Shown in pieces: positions 15,301 through 29,580 of a stretch of DNA of 64,000 nucleotides. The notes beneath the pieces were generated by a model. The model worked only from the letters and a program-made list of their open reading frames with translations, did no database searches and was not told where the DNA came from. Each line of letters begins with the position of its first letter. Positions within the stretch are counted from its first letter, which is position 1. Origin of the DNA: Ridgeia piscesae (Eukaryota; Annelida; Polychaeta; Sabellida; Siboglinidae); the NCBI GenBank assembly GCA_025642075.2, contig JAODUO010000963.1, positions 70,001-134,000 of the forward strand, given 5' to 3'. The position numbers were made by a program, and so were the translations under genes.

Positions 15301-16735
15301 GCGGCCCTTTATCTTGCTACTGTCTAGATGACACAGGCGGCCCTTTATCTTGCTGCTGTCTAGATGACATAGACGGCCCTTTATCTTGCTGCTGTCTAGA
15401 TGACACAGGCGACCCTTTATCTTGCTGCTATCTAGATGACACAGGCGGCCCTTTACCGTACTGCTGTCTAGATGACACAGGCGGCCCTTTATCGTGCCGC
15501 TGTCTAGATGACACAGGCGGCCCTTTATCTTGCTGCTGTCTAGATGACACAGGCGGCCCTTTATCTTGCTACTGACTAGATGACACAGGCGGCCCTTTAT
15601 CTTGCTGCTGTCTAGATGACACAGGCGACCCTTTATCTTGCTGCTATCTAGATGACACAGGCGGCCCTTTATCTTGCTGCTGTCTAGATGACACAGGCGG
15701 CCCTTTATCTTGCCGCTGTCTAGATGACACAGGCGACCCTTTATCGTGCCGCTGTCTAGATGACACAGGCGGCCCTTTATCTTGCTGCTGTCTAGATGAC
15801 ACAGGCGGCCCTTTATCTTGCTACTGTCTGGATGACACAGGCGGCCCTTTATCTTGCTGCTGTCTAGATGACACAGGCGGCCCTTTATCTTGCTACTGTC
15901 TAGATGTCATAGACGGCCCTTTATCTTGCTACTGTCTGGATGACACAGGCGGCCCTTTATCTTGCTGCTGTCTAGATGACACAGGCGGCCCTTTATCTTG
16001 CTACTATCTAGATGACATAGACGGTCCTTTATCTTGCCGCTGTCTAGATGACACAGGCGGCCCTTTATCTTGCTACTGTCTAGATGACATAGACGGCCCT
16101 TTATCTTGCTGCTGTCTAGATGACACAGGTGGCCCTTTATCTTGCTACTGTCTAGATGACATAGACGGCCCTTTATCTTGCTGCTGTCTAGATGACACAG
16201 GCGGCCCTTTATCTTGCTGCTGTCTAGATGACACAGGCGGCCCTTTATCTTGCTACTGTCTAGATGACATAGACGGCCCTTTATCTTGCTGCTGTCTAGA
16301 TGACACAGGCGGCCCTTTATCTTGCTACTGTCTGGATGACACAGGCGGCCCTTTATCTTGCTGCTGTCTAGATGACACAGGCGGCCCTTTATCTTGCCGC
16401 TGTCTAGATGACACAGGCGGCCCTTTATCTTGCTGCTGTCTAGATGACACAGGCGGCCCTTTATCTTGCCGCTGTCTAGATGACATAGGCGGCCCTTTAT
16501 CTTACTGCTGTCTAGATGACACAGGCGGCCCTTTATCTTGCTGCTGTCTAGATGACACAGGCGGCCCTTTATCTTACTGTTGTCTAGATGACACAGGCGG
16601 CCCTTTATCTTGCTACTGTCTAGATGACATAGACGGCCCTTTATCTTGCTGCTGTCTAGATGACACAGGCGGCCCTTTATCTTGCTACTGTCTAGATGAC
16701 ACAGGCGACCCTTTATCTTGCTGCTGTCTAAATGA
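9367..16735. repeat. 36-bp minisatellite, about 205 units
   Basis: The unit starts GACACAGGCGGCCCTTTATC and ends CTGTCTAGAT, so almost every copy contains the palindrome TCTAGA. Variants are GACATAGACGG, TGCTAC, TGCCGC, CTATCTAG and rare indels (for example about 11153, 13148-13160 and 13273). Because 36 is a multiple of three, long frames stay open on both strands. They encode period-12 peptides such as LDDTGGPLSCCC (plus) and HLDSSKIKGRLC or SSRQQQDKGPPV (minus). Indels repeatedly shift the frame, and no non-repeat coding sequence joins it, so I treat it as non-coding satellite. Larger duplicated blocks are present, for example about 14722-15065 repeated at 15442-15785. Confidence 0.97.
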
Positions 16736-18423
16736 GGAGGTCGCTCAGAGCCATTCATGGCAACACCAATGCCGTATGTTTCGCCCAATACAGCTTATTG
16801 TCTCTTGTGGTCAGCGTGTCTTGTACCGACTTCGTCCATCGGGTTTCATTACCGTGACTTTGTGTATATGTCGTGGGTTTTTTACGGTTAATGCGCTGCC
16901 TGTTTCAAACAATGTTTTGATATATTAACTTTGCCGAGTTTGAAACTTTCTTTGGAAAAGGAAAAGTGTATCCGTTACGTATCTTCTTTTCCCTTTCACT
17001 GTAAATGTCGCATTCTCCACGGGAGGCACCCTCCTACTCTTCCTCCTCGAAGATAATTACATGCTATTCAGTCGACGTTTAAGTAGCAATGCTTTTTACG
17101 GCTATTGTTGTTAGCACCTTACCTAACTTAGCACGTTTTTATTCGGGCCCTAGGTCGGTAGACTTTCTTATTGCACTTAGCGCGATCATCCGCGAGACGT
17201 TGCCTGCAAGCACAAGCCAACTTGGCCGGCGACCAGCAGCAGTAATTGTGACAGTGATTGAAGTTGCACTACGCCTTCTTCTCGATTCGCCAAGGCCACG
17301 CAGAACAACGAAATTGCGAAACGCCGCACGTAACCAGGTGGATGAAAGATTAGCGGCGGTCTACGTGAGACGGAATTCTTCTGATGTAACTATATCCAGT
17401 GCGAGGCTATGAAAGTTATGGTCATCGCTGATTGTGTTGCTTCTGTACAATTCTTCCTATTTCTTATAAACCCATAACACTATTACTGTATAGTATTGTT
17501 GTATAGTATTCTAATTGCCTTGTAAACATCTCCAACCTAAAAGAATCAAGCGGAAGATATAGATATACACACAGCAAGACATTCCTGTACCATCTTCCAG
17601 AACAGATTATGTGATTTTTCTTTTTCAGGACCATTCCAGGTTGGAATTGACTACCAGAGGCAGTAGCGTATCAGTGTATTCCTCTTTTGAACTGCTCCTA
17701 ACTGCTTTGTCAACATAGAGACCGGTGTTGGTGTAATGTAATTTACGACGGAGAGACCGTGCGAAGAGAGACCTCGAGAGAACACGACTGAGCAGCCGAG
17801 GGCGGGAGACAACTGCGGAAGACCGAGATAAGTGGGAAAACTGTGGTCCCTCGCAATTAAGGTCACCCCTCGGGTTGGTAGAACATAAGGCGAGGATAGT
17901 GTAAAAAGTTCCTATTCATCACTGTTAGTGTTAGTGAATTAATTTCGGGATGTGGTATGATGACCTTGATTGCGGTGTACCGCCATTACCGACGTGACCC
18001 TAAAGCGGGGGTGGGCTGTGTCGTCGAGGGAGTGGAGAACCGGGTAGAGTGGTGTAGCCCGCGTGCTGGGAGCGGGAGGGATCATGGAGACGAGGGAGAA
18101 ATGTTTAGATTGTGCACCCACTCGCCGCGGGGAAAAAACGCACGCAACTAAACTACTGGTTATACACAGCAGCGGCGTCTTTGACCCCGCGACCCGGGCT
18201 CGGCAGCCGAATTAAGAGTGGCTCAAAGTGTTTAACCCGCGTGGAACAAGTGAGCGGCACGCGCCGGGGACTTGTTCCCGTCGGGTGCATAAGGGGGAAT
18301 GGTGCAAGCGAGGGAAGGATCCCACCTGTCGGTTGCAGGGTCCACTCGGGCCAACGAAGACAACAAAACGAGCCGCACCAGACCAAACACTGGCAGTTTT
18401 GTATAAAACAGTTTTAAAAAGTA

Positions 18424-18424
<1 letters not shown>
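16736..18424. other. Unique sequence, no recognised gene
   Basis: Contains a 107-codon plus frame (17089-17412) and GC-richer sequence at about 17990-18370 with overlapping short frames on both strands. None shows a domain I recognise, and no exon chain could be built. Confidence 0.5.
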
Positions 18425-18740
<316 letters not shown>

Positions 18741-20115
18741 TTGTGTGGGTGGTGTGTGTGTTTGTTGGGGTGGTTTCTGTTATTACCCTTATGTCCCTGA
18801 TGTTGATCGTGTTTACCCAGTGTGGGGGTAACAGCCATAGCGTAATGGATCCTCGCTACTAAAGATGTGACCTCAACATTCGGCGAGATGATTGTATCAG
18901 TGAGACCTATTTCCAATAAAGTTTATCCTTACAGAAATGGTATATGACTTGATTCGTTTTAACAAGGCCTATATATACAAATCAGACGTATTTAAAAGAC
19001 AGACATTTTAATGGAACCAAACGCAGCTAATACCCGTCGCAACGATGAAGACCAGCTTCTCGGGGTGTCCTTGTGATGTGAAGCTATGTAAGGTATTCTA
19101 CGCTTCTTTTCGGCATTATGTTAACCCACTTGGCTTTGCATTTCGCCTTTCCTTGAGTAAAGTGCACAATGTTGGGATCAGGGCTCGGTAAAAGTACTCG
19201 ACTCCATCTTCACCTTTGGGGCCGGCCGACTTGTGCATGCAGCCAATGTTTGGGCGCACGCAGGCCTCTTGCAAGGCGCATTGGCCGGTAGCCATTTTGG
19301 TTCCAACGCTACACATAATTATCCGATTTACGGTTGCCTACCATGGGCATTGACAAACATGTGGAGTTCGTAACAATCATAATAATTACTAAAATACTCG
19401 ATACGCAACATAATTTACTGAAACTCACAAAATACCAATTTGTGTTTTACTTTTTTGGAATTGTGTTTAACTGGTATAATATGGGCAGAAAGTATTTGTT
19501 AAAAAAAATTAAAAGAGTATGCTTGTGACGAGGTTCTGACCGCCACAAAATGGCCACAGGGCCTTATTGTTACGTGCCGGTTAAATGACCGCAAGTGGGT
19601 GTCCTACTTGTCAACATAACTTTGCATCAGATAGCAAGTGTACGGTTTCCCTTATCGTCATCGCAGGCAAAACTAACCTGGCGGATCCTCTATGCGAAGT
19701 GTACCAGTTAGTTGAGTCGAATTAGCCGGGACAACACCCCCTCCATTTCCCAATTTGAAACCCGGTAAAAATTTCTGGGAAAATTCAGTAAAACACAAAG
19801 TGTCCAAAAACACACACAGCTGACCGGCCAATAGTTTGGGGGTTTTTTGGGGTCCCCAAAAAATTTTATGTAAAACCAAAAACGTTGGCTGAAATCAAAA
19901 CCCCCAATTTTTCCAGAGGAAGCCAATTTGCTTGTGGGCGTTTCATTGGCTGTGCATAAATTTAGAGTGATCATCCAATAGTACTGCTACCTGGAACTGA
20001 CGTAATCAACAGCAGCGACCCTACGGAAGGTATTTCGAGTACGAAAAGTTATCCAAGGATCCGTTTGCCCAGGGGTTCCAAGTTCCAAGGTTTCGAAGTT
20101 TCCGGACCCAAATAT
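18741..20115. other. Unique sequence, no gene seen
   Basis: Short open frames only, without recognisable domains on either strand. A run of C- and A-rich homopolymer blocks at about 19790-19910 looks degenerate. Confidence 0.5.
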
Positions 20116-20325
20116 CGGCAGTATCGGCAGTATCGGCAGTATCGACAGTATCGACAGTATCGACAGTATCGACAGTATCGACAGTATCGACAGTATCGAC
20201 AGTATCGACAGTATCGACAGTATCGACAGTATCGACAGTATCGACAGTATCGACAGTATCGACAGTATCGACAGTATCGACAGTATCGACAGTATCGACA
20301 GTATCGACAGTATCGACAGTATCGA
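20116..20325. repeat. 9-bp tandem repeat, about 23 units
   Basis: The unit is CAGTATCGA; the first three units are CAGTATCGG. A multiple of three, it encodes Tyr-Arg-Gln or its complement in open frames. Very homogeneous. Confidence 0.97.
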
Positions 20326-20446
20326 CGTATGTTTATCGTCCTAACCTTCAAATCTTGTACACACGAATGAAACATCGTCAGCAGTGTTTGTTGTTAATGC
20401 ATTGTTATCTCAATCAAATAATTTATACCAAATATTCATAATTATT

Positions 20447-20504
<58 letters not shown>

Positions 20505-20646
20505 ATCATAGTTATAAAAGATTTATAATCGTTGTCTATATGGTTAGGGCTTGTATTTGCGCGCACGCGTCTGAGTGTACGAACGCACGAACACCCACGC
20601 ACACAACACACATACACGCAGGCATGTGGACGCGGGCAGTCACACA

Positions 20647-20702
<56 letters not shown>

Positions 20703-20803
20703 CGACCACGCAGCACCACACACACACACACACACACACAACACCACACCACACAAAACGCACACGCACACGCACACGCACACGCACACGCACACGCACA
20801 CGC

Positions 20804-20863
<60 letters not shown>

Positions 20864-20866
20864 ATA
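20447..20866. repeat. Microsatellite cluster (TA)n, (CGCA)n, (CACACG)n, (CA)n
   Basis: (TA)n at about 20449-20496, (ACGC)n at about 20645-20705, CACACG hexanucleotides at about 20760-20810 and (CA)n to about 20861, with short unique spacers. Confidence 0.96.
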
Positions 20867-21097
20867 AGTATCGGGTGAATATACACAAACGTAAATACAA
20901 AGTAAAATGTTGGTGGTTGCGGATCTCGGAGCAATCAGACAATTATTTCGTTAGGAAAAAACCTTTTTAAACAAAACAAACATATAACGGTTCGCCTCTC
21001 GACATAGCCGTTGTTCGTCCCGACTCGAAGCCATGATCCCTGTCCGGCAGACGTCGAGCAGTCGTCCGGAGCTGCCAGGCTCCACTGGGCAGGACGG

Positions 21098-21569
21098 TGT
21101 CGCGCTTACATTTTTCCGGGCGTTAAAAACGTTCCCGTTGACGTTTCTGCGCATGCGCAATAAATGGAAAATCACCAATGTCCAGCGAAACAACAAAGTA
21201 TTTTCGGTATAAATGCCACGAGCTGTTCGTTAACTAACATGTGGTGATTACTGTGAAGAGTTTCTTTAAATGTCGTTCAACGCAATAAAATATTACGTTT
21301 TTTATAAATCACTGTCACGGATTATGGCGCACTACTGTCACGTGATTTACGCTTGCTATCAAAATATGCCTCAAAACTTGTTTGCCTCGTGTTAATTTGC
21401 GACAAATAACTTTGCTGAGAGGTTATATACATCCTAACGAACAACCCGTAATATTTATACCATAAATGCTTTGTCTTTTCGCTGCACGTTGATGATTTTA
21501 CATATATCGCGCATGCGCAGAAACGTCAACCGAAATGTTTTTAACGCCCGGAAAAATGTAAGCGCTACA
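21098..21569. mobile_element. Long-TIR MITE, copy 1 (uninterrupted)
   Basis: Both ends carry the same inverted sequence: CGCTTACATTTTTCCGGG at the left and its complement CCCGGAAAAATGTAAGCG at the right. The similarity continues inward for more than 100 bases, through GACGTTTCTGCGCATGCGC and the AGCGAAA…GACAAAG region. There is no coding capacity, so it is a non-autonomous DNA transposon. A flanking ACGG on both sides may be a target duplication, but this is uncertain. The palindrome TGCGCATGCGCA lies at 21148-21159 and a near copy at 21508-21519. Confidence 0.85.
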
Positions 21570-22469
21570 ACGGCCTTACACCGACTGTGACGGCGGCACG
21601 AGCTCACCACGCCGACGAGCGCGTGCCGACGACCGCACGAGCGATCACGTCTGGAATGCTTCCGCGATGGTGTTAATCACGGAACAGCTGTATTACGCCA
21701 TAGGCACACCATTCTCGGTCACGTCCGTGCACAGAGGTGACCTACGCTGGGCCGACAGAAACATCTTCCGGAGATCTGCATTGTATTGTCTCGAGTTTAC
21801 ACGTGCGTACGAAATACCCTTGTCGTCTTCAAGCCTTAAAGAATATATGCTGCTAGTGATATTTCATTATCCTACAATTTGTAGCGTCATTGTGTGCTGA
21901 AGTAATAACATTAATACAATTAATATGACAAACAGATCAAGAAAATTAATGGCATATTAAGTGTCACTGCCATGCAGTTTGTTACTTCACTGAGCTAACA
22001 TTATAAATAAGTTAATAAAACAATAATAATACATAGATAAATAAATTGTGCAATAAATTTCACTGTCATCCAGTGTAAAAGATACGCTACTGTGTGCTAA
22101 AATAATACATAAGTTAATAAAAATCATAAATAGAACGAAATGAATAATATAGTAAATAAAAAAATATGCAGATCATGATTAATACTAAAACGGACTACTA
22201 TAATGTCACTGACTGAATGACTGGGTGAGCGGCTCATTGGAACACTTCTGCAGTAGATGCGGTGACAGCTTCCTCGGTAAGTGCGTTCCACAGTGGAATA
22301 CAGCGTACGTATAATGACTGCTGGTAGGGCGTGCAAGTGGCTGGTAGGGTTCGTAGTTTGTGCTTGTGTTGGCGTCTGGTGCGGGCATCTGCCGTGGCAA
22401 TGATGACAGGCAAGGCAAGGTGATGTAGTCCGTGATGACTTTTAAAGAGTATGGTGGCCTTTGCATGTG

Positions 22470-22470
<1 letters not shown>
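21570..22470. other. Intergenic, no gene seen
   Basis: A GC-rich stretch at about 21575-21660 follows the MITE. After that the sequence is AT-rich with no coding signal. Confidence 0.5.

Positions 22471-22555
<85 letters not shown>
22471..22555. repeat. (TA)n microsatellite
   Basis: A pure TA run of about 85 bases. Confidence 0.97.
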
Positions 22556-22560
<5 letters not shown>

Positions 22561-23012
22561 GTTACGCAAGTAAGCAAACTAGTTGTACAAACAGTAATAC
22601 ATATGCATTTGTTTGCTAACTAAAAACGTGTCCCCACACATGGCTAACAAATTTAAAACAATCAATGGTTATGTGCAGTGATAGCGTTAAACATATCCAG
22701 AGATACGAAGTTACTAGGTCTGTGGGCCTAAACCTATCTATGAACAGAACAGGGCCGGTAACTGTAATTGTCGCGCCTCGTTTTCAGTAAGAAGTAAACT
22801 ATTTTAAACACCGCCACCTGCTGCAGAACTCTAATACCGGCCCCTAACGGAATTTGCGCCATGCTAGAGAGAACCACGAACAAATCTTACACGCATTGGT
22901 ATGCGCGTTAATTTATCTTCGATTGGAAGGCACGGGCTTTGCATTCCCTCTTGCATTTACACATACTGGTCGCAGTGGGGAGCAACTGTGCCTGCGATCA
23001 GCTTTATGTTGA

Positions 23013-24323
23013 TGTAGACTCGCTTACATTTTTCCGGTCGTTATAAACTTTCCGATTGACGTTTCTGCGCATGCGCGATAAATGCAGTGTTGCCAGGTCA
23101 AAAAACTAGTTCAAGCCCAATGGCCCTCGAAAACTAGCCTAAAACTAGCCCAAATATCCCCACAAATAATTATAAAATGGTACATTTTATAACTTGCCAA
23201 TGATATGCTCCACCGATAAAGATGGAAATGCATTTAAATTACATCACGCACAACAACACCTTCACCGATGACACACCAGCATCGAAAAGAGTTTGGATGT
23301 TAGAAACGGAGCGGCATTTCTGCGATGCTTTTCCGTTTTAACATTCGCACCTAAATCGCCGTGGTGTGCATGCACTTCGCAGCATCAATTGCGTATAATT
23401 AATGATGTATACTATTATCAAGGCAATGCGAGTTATATACCTATCTATAGCAACCCCCTTCTCCATCATCACAAATCCCCAGGCTTCATGCCTGGACTAC
23501 TAGACTACAACAAAAAGCTAAACCTATTGGCTGGCTGAACCTAAGCAGCATCTAAGTTTGGATTACGCCCAACACGTAGTGCAACAAAGAGAAGAGTTGG
23601 TATTGACGTAATGTCACCCTGGCGAGAGAGAATGATTATTACCCTTATTTGTGGACAACTGGGTGGCCCAGGCTGGAGTAGGCAATGCCTGTATTAAAAA
23701 CATTAGGCGGCTTTAAATTGGGAGTTTACAGTATTTATTACGTGACGAAGGATATGACGGCTCTTAGTGTAACACACGACCTAAATTAGCCCCAAAATAG
23801 CGGCATATGCTTAAAAAGAAGCCCAAAAAACCGCAACCCGCAACGGCTAATTTTTCCCCCGCGGAACAGGTCTAAAACTAGCCCAATTCCGCGGTAAAAC
23901 CGCGGAGTTGTCAACACTGGATAAATGTAAACGCATCAATGTGCAGCGAAACGACAAAGCATTTTTTGTATAAATACCACGGGTTGTTCCTTAACCCTCC
24001 TGTGATGATTACTGTGAAGAGTTGCTTTAAATGTCGTTCAATACATTAAACAGTTTGTTTAAATCACTGTCACGGATTATGGCGCCCTACAGTCATGTGA
24101 TTTGCGTTGGCTATCAAAACATGCCTTAAAACCTGTTTGCTTCGTGTTAATATGCGATAAATAACTTTGACGAGAGGTTATATACATCCTAACGAACAGC
24201 CCGTAGTATTTATACCATAAATACTTTGTCGTTTCGTTGCACACTGATGATTTTACATGTTTCGCGCATGCGCAGAAACGTCATCCGGAACTTTTATAAC
24301 GCCGGAAAAATGTAAGCGCTACA
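23013..24323. mobile_element. Long-TIR MITE, copy 2, split by a hAT-like insertion
   Basis: The same element as at 21098-21569, with ends CGCTTACATTTTTCCGG at about 23021 and CCGGAAAAATGTAAGCG near 24302-24318. Its left inverted repeat is interrupted at 23084/23928 by another element. Removing that element restores collinearity with copy 1. Palindromic TGCGCATGCGCG and CGCGCATGCGCA lie at 23066-23077 and 24263-24274. No coding capacity. Confidence 0.85.
23085..23919. mobile_element. Non-autonomous hAT-like element nested in the MITE
   Basis: The element begins CAGTGTTGCCA and ends with CAACACTG, an inverted-repeat end. It is flanked on both sides by the perfect 8-bp duplication GATAAATG (23077-23084 and 23920-23927). 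An 8-bp duplication and CAG-type ends are typical of the hAT superfamily. The empty site is visible in the uninterrupted MITE copy (AATAAATG at about 21159-21166). The 835-bp element has no transposase frame. Its arms share CTAAAACTAGCCCAA motifs, indicating longer imperfect inverted repeats. Confidence 0.88.
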
Positions 24324-26294
<1,971 letters not shown>

Positions 26295-26945
26295 CAACAA
26301 TCAACAGGACAACTGCAGTTGATGTATATGCTTTGGTTAAGTACCAGGTCGAACAACAACCTAGCACAGATGGACAAGTAACTTCCTGTCTGTTTGAAAT
26401 AAAACAGTTATAATGTTCCAATAAACCAGGAAAAATTTACCTCATTTTCAACTTTAATGACAAAATATGTTTAATAAAATGTGGATGTAGTTAAGTCGTA
26501 TTAAATAAAATTGTTTTGGAGTGGGTTAATTTACAATTTGATGGGCTAAAATGCCCCATTCCTTCAGAAAAGCAATCATTCATTTCAAATTGCAGCAAAA
26601 AATCTTTTCAGGTTTTTTGTAGCCGTGTATTAACCAATGTTAATTTAAAAAAATAAACCATAACATTTATTTTAAATGTGACGTATAATATTTGATCGCA
26701 ATTTTAAACAGCTTTTAGAAAAGGACTAGGGAATTTATTACAAGAACAACGAGTCTGGCTTTAAAAATACCAAAAGGGTCTGTAATACAGATTTTGGGGC
26801 CTAAAAACACAAAATTCCACACCCCTTAAATCGATAAGAAGCACATTTAAGGAAAACACAGGTCTGTAAGCCTTCAAAAACAATAACCAAAAAATATAGG
26901 CATTTAAAGAAAGGAATTAGTTTTTCAGACAAATTAACTTTACTT
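26295..26945. repeat. Diverged direct duplication, copy 1
   Basis: Shares an ordered series of identical blocks with 29581-30316, for example CAACAATCAACAGGACAACT, CTGTCTGTTTGAAATAAAAC, TTCAAATTGCAGCA, AATAAACCATAACAT and GATAAGAAGCACATTTAAGG. This copy is shorter, with many small gaps relative to copy 2. No open frame is conserved between them. Confidence 0.85.
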
Positions 26946-29456
26946 TTCATTTCGATACTTTATGATCCAAAATTATTGCAAATTAAAACGGAAACATTGC
27001 GCTAAATTTGTGTATCTCTTATAATGGTAAAATAAGCTCATTTTTGTTTCTGTTGATAAATATTCGCATAAGTGACTTTAAAATGACATAACGTTGTAAT
27101 TTATAGAACTATTAAAATATTATTTGCAACATTTTAAAATACATTGAATGGAGTGATACATTTTCAATACTGATGTTTTTTCATACTAATTAATCCAGTT
27201 AATTAGCTAATATTAGTTAAGTAGTGCACCAAGTTAACAGGCCGAAACATTCTAATTAAGACCAGCCGAGTCCATAAATATGAAGATATTTATACATAAT
27301 ATTATTATGCAGTGTGCATAACCACATTTATTACGAGAATAAATATATATTAACTAGTCATGTAATAATAAATTAGTTAATAGGTGATAATTAGCAGGCA
27401 ACCTCAACAGACAGAAACTTTTTTTGTAAAATGCCACAATGTCCACGAATATGTTTATATTATATAAACATGAAATTTGTAAAACCACCTTATGGTAAGA
27501 GATATAAATTAAATAATTATGTAATAAAAAATCATTAATAATAAATTTATGAATAAATCAATATATAATTAGCAGCCGTACCTTGTATAAACACATGAAT
27601 AAACGGCCATAATGTCCATAATTATTAAGACATGTCCACATTAATTACGGTAGTAAATATACATTAGCCAGACATTTCATATTAACACCAACTTAATTAA
27701 TAAGTTAAAATTGGCTAATGTTAGCATGCTAACTCGGCAAAGGGTTATGTTTTGATGAAAGCCAGCAGTAAATAATTATGAAGTAAATATAATGTATGCA
27801 ATGTTTAGAACCATATGAAACATTATGATCAACCATCAATAAATACATGTCATTAAATAATAACTTTATTAATAAATATTATCTAAATAACAAACTCAAC
27901 AGATTAATGCATGACAATGAAGCACAGTTGTCATACTTCACTTGTTTATGGGTGACCGTGTGTTTACAGGTTGGACAAATACTGCAAGCTCAGTAGAGAC
28001 CAGTAATAAATGTTTACCATTTCATAATATTCTGCATTTAAACATGAACTTGATGAAGTAATGTTTATAAATGTTAAGTGTTTCGTCACCGACTCCAACA
28101 TCTCGTGTGCCAAATGCTGTTTTCTGGGTTACCCTCCATAGGGATAAAGTGCACGGTGAAGAAGCTGCTCACATTACTCCACCTCACAAATCTTTGCAAT
28201 ATTCACAATATTCTGCAAGATCTACGCAGGAATGTTCATAATCCAGTGTGTCCTGTGTCGTACAGAAACCATCTAATTCCAGTGCTTTGTAATTAAGTTG
28301 TAAAGTGATGTCTGTATTATTCAATGTGTATTATGTGTCACATTCAGCGAGATAAATTGTGTAAAATTATTTAGTGTATGCAGATGATGCCTATGATATA
28401 TTGACGACTTTGTAGGCTATGTACCTTGAACTACTACCTTCACAGTTAACTGACAGATAGTTTTGTTCAGGCAATGCAATAATGCTGTGTTCTTGTCTAT
28501 TAAAACTGCAGTGTATATGTCATGTTCACAGGGACTGTATCTTTAGACAGTGTAGATATGTTGCTGTGTCATCTTCAGCCAGATGAAGCTTGTAATCATG
28601 CATACACGTAATGTGTGTAACTTTCAGGTGCGAGATTTCTGAAATAAAACAATTCAAAGTGCATGTAATAACTACAATAATTAATCAAACACATAGAATT
28701 ATTGTATATCCATGCCAAGCATTTAAATACATATACTAGAAATAACAAATACACAATTCTTAGTAATGCTTAAATTTCTAGAAGTAAAATGCATTATTAT
28801 TAGTTATAATTAGGAATAGTTGTAGTGATATTTTATTCACAATAATAAAACAGGATCAGAATAAATAAATTGCACATGAACAATCATCAAAATATAAATA
28901 ACACAAATCAATAATAAATACAAGCGAATGGCAGTAAATATTGAAAACAGTTATCAATGCCTAACTGGGCTTGGGCCTAGGCCAAGCAAGGGCTGGTATA
29001 AACTGACAGCACAGAATGACAGATCGGTTAAATGATCGGCTGTTGTTAAACTGGCTTGAGATTAACAAATTATTATGAATATTTAAACATTACATATAAT
29101 TCCATTCTATGAACTTACACCCATAGCAAGACTAGTTAAAACTTGCGTCACTGGCCCAAGAAAAAAGTTAGCCTTGCCTTCGGTATTGTTTACGCCATTA
29201 CGCCGACACCCCGATGCATATTATACGTCATGTACGACGAAAATAGAATTAAATAAACCATTTAGAACTACACTGGAGATAGCCACAACATTTACCAAAC
29301 TAGGTACAGTCATCGTTTAGGAAAATTATCACTATTATTGAATTAAACAGTTATATTCACCGCAAGATTCCTGTCGATGTTTGGCATCTCCATCGCTGTG
29401 GCTAGTAGACCGGAAGTGGGGAGTACATCTTGTGCGCTCATGACCTTTGCAGCCAA
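26946..29456. other. AT-rich intergenic region
   Basis: Very AT-rich, especially 26946-27960. Imperfectly recurring phrases (AATGTCCA…, TAATTAGCAG…, AACTCGGCA/AACCTCAACAG…) suggest an old degenerate repeat of roughly 200 bases. No gene recognised. Confidence 0.5.
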
Positions 29457-29490
29457 CTCCGCCGCTCGCGAAGCGCCGCGAGCGGCGGAG
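29457..29490. repeat. Perfect GC-rich hairpin, 14-bp stem
   Basis: CTCCGCCGCTCGCG at 29457-29470 is exactly complementary to CGCGAGCGGCGGAG at 29477-29490, with a 6-base spacer. It stands out in AT-rich surroundings. No poly-T tract follows it. Role unknown. Confidence 0.85.
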
Positions 29491-29580
29491 ACAGCAGTCC
29501 AGTGCATATAAGTCCGTGGTGTAAACCATTCACATCCTTGTACATGATTAACATTGGTCTAATTGTAACCATTTAAACAA

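Noticed and set aside
17089..17412. 107-codon frame as a gene
   Set aside because: No recognisable domain, no flanking splice signals and no supporting neighbours; could be chance in GC-richer sequence.
20116..20325. CRISPR-like array
   Set aside because: The 9-bp units are contiguous without spacers and the genome is animal; simple tandem repeat.
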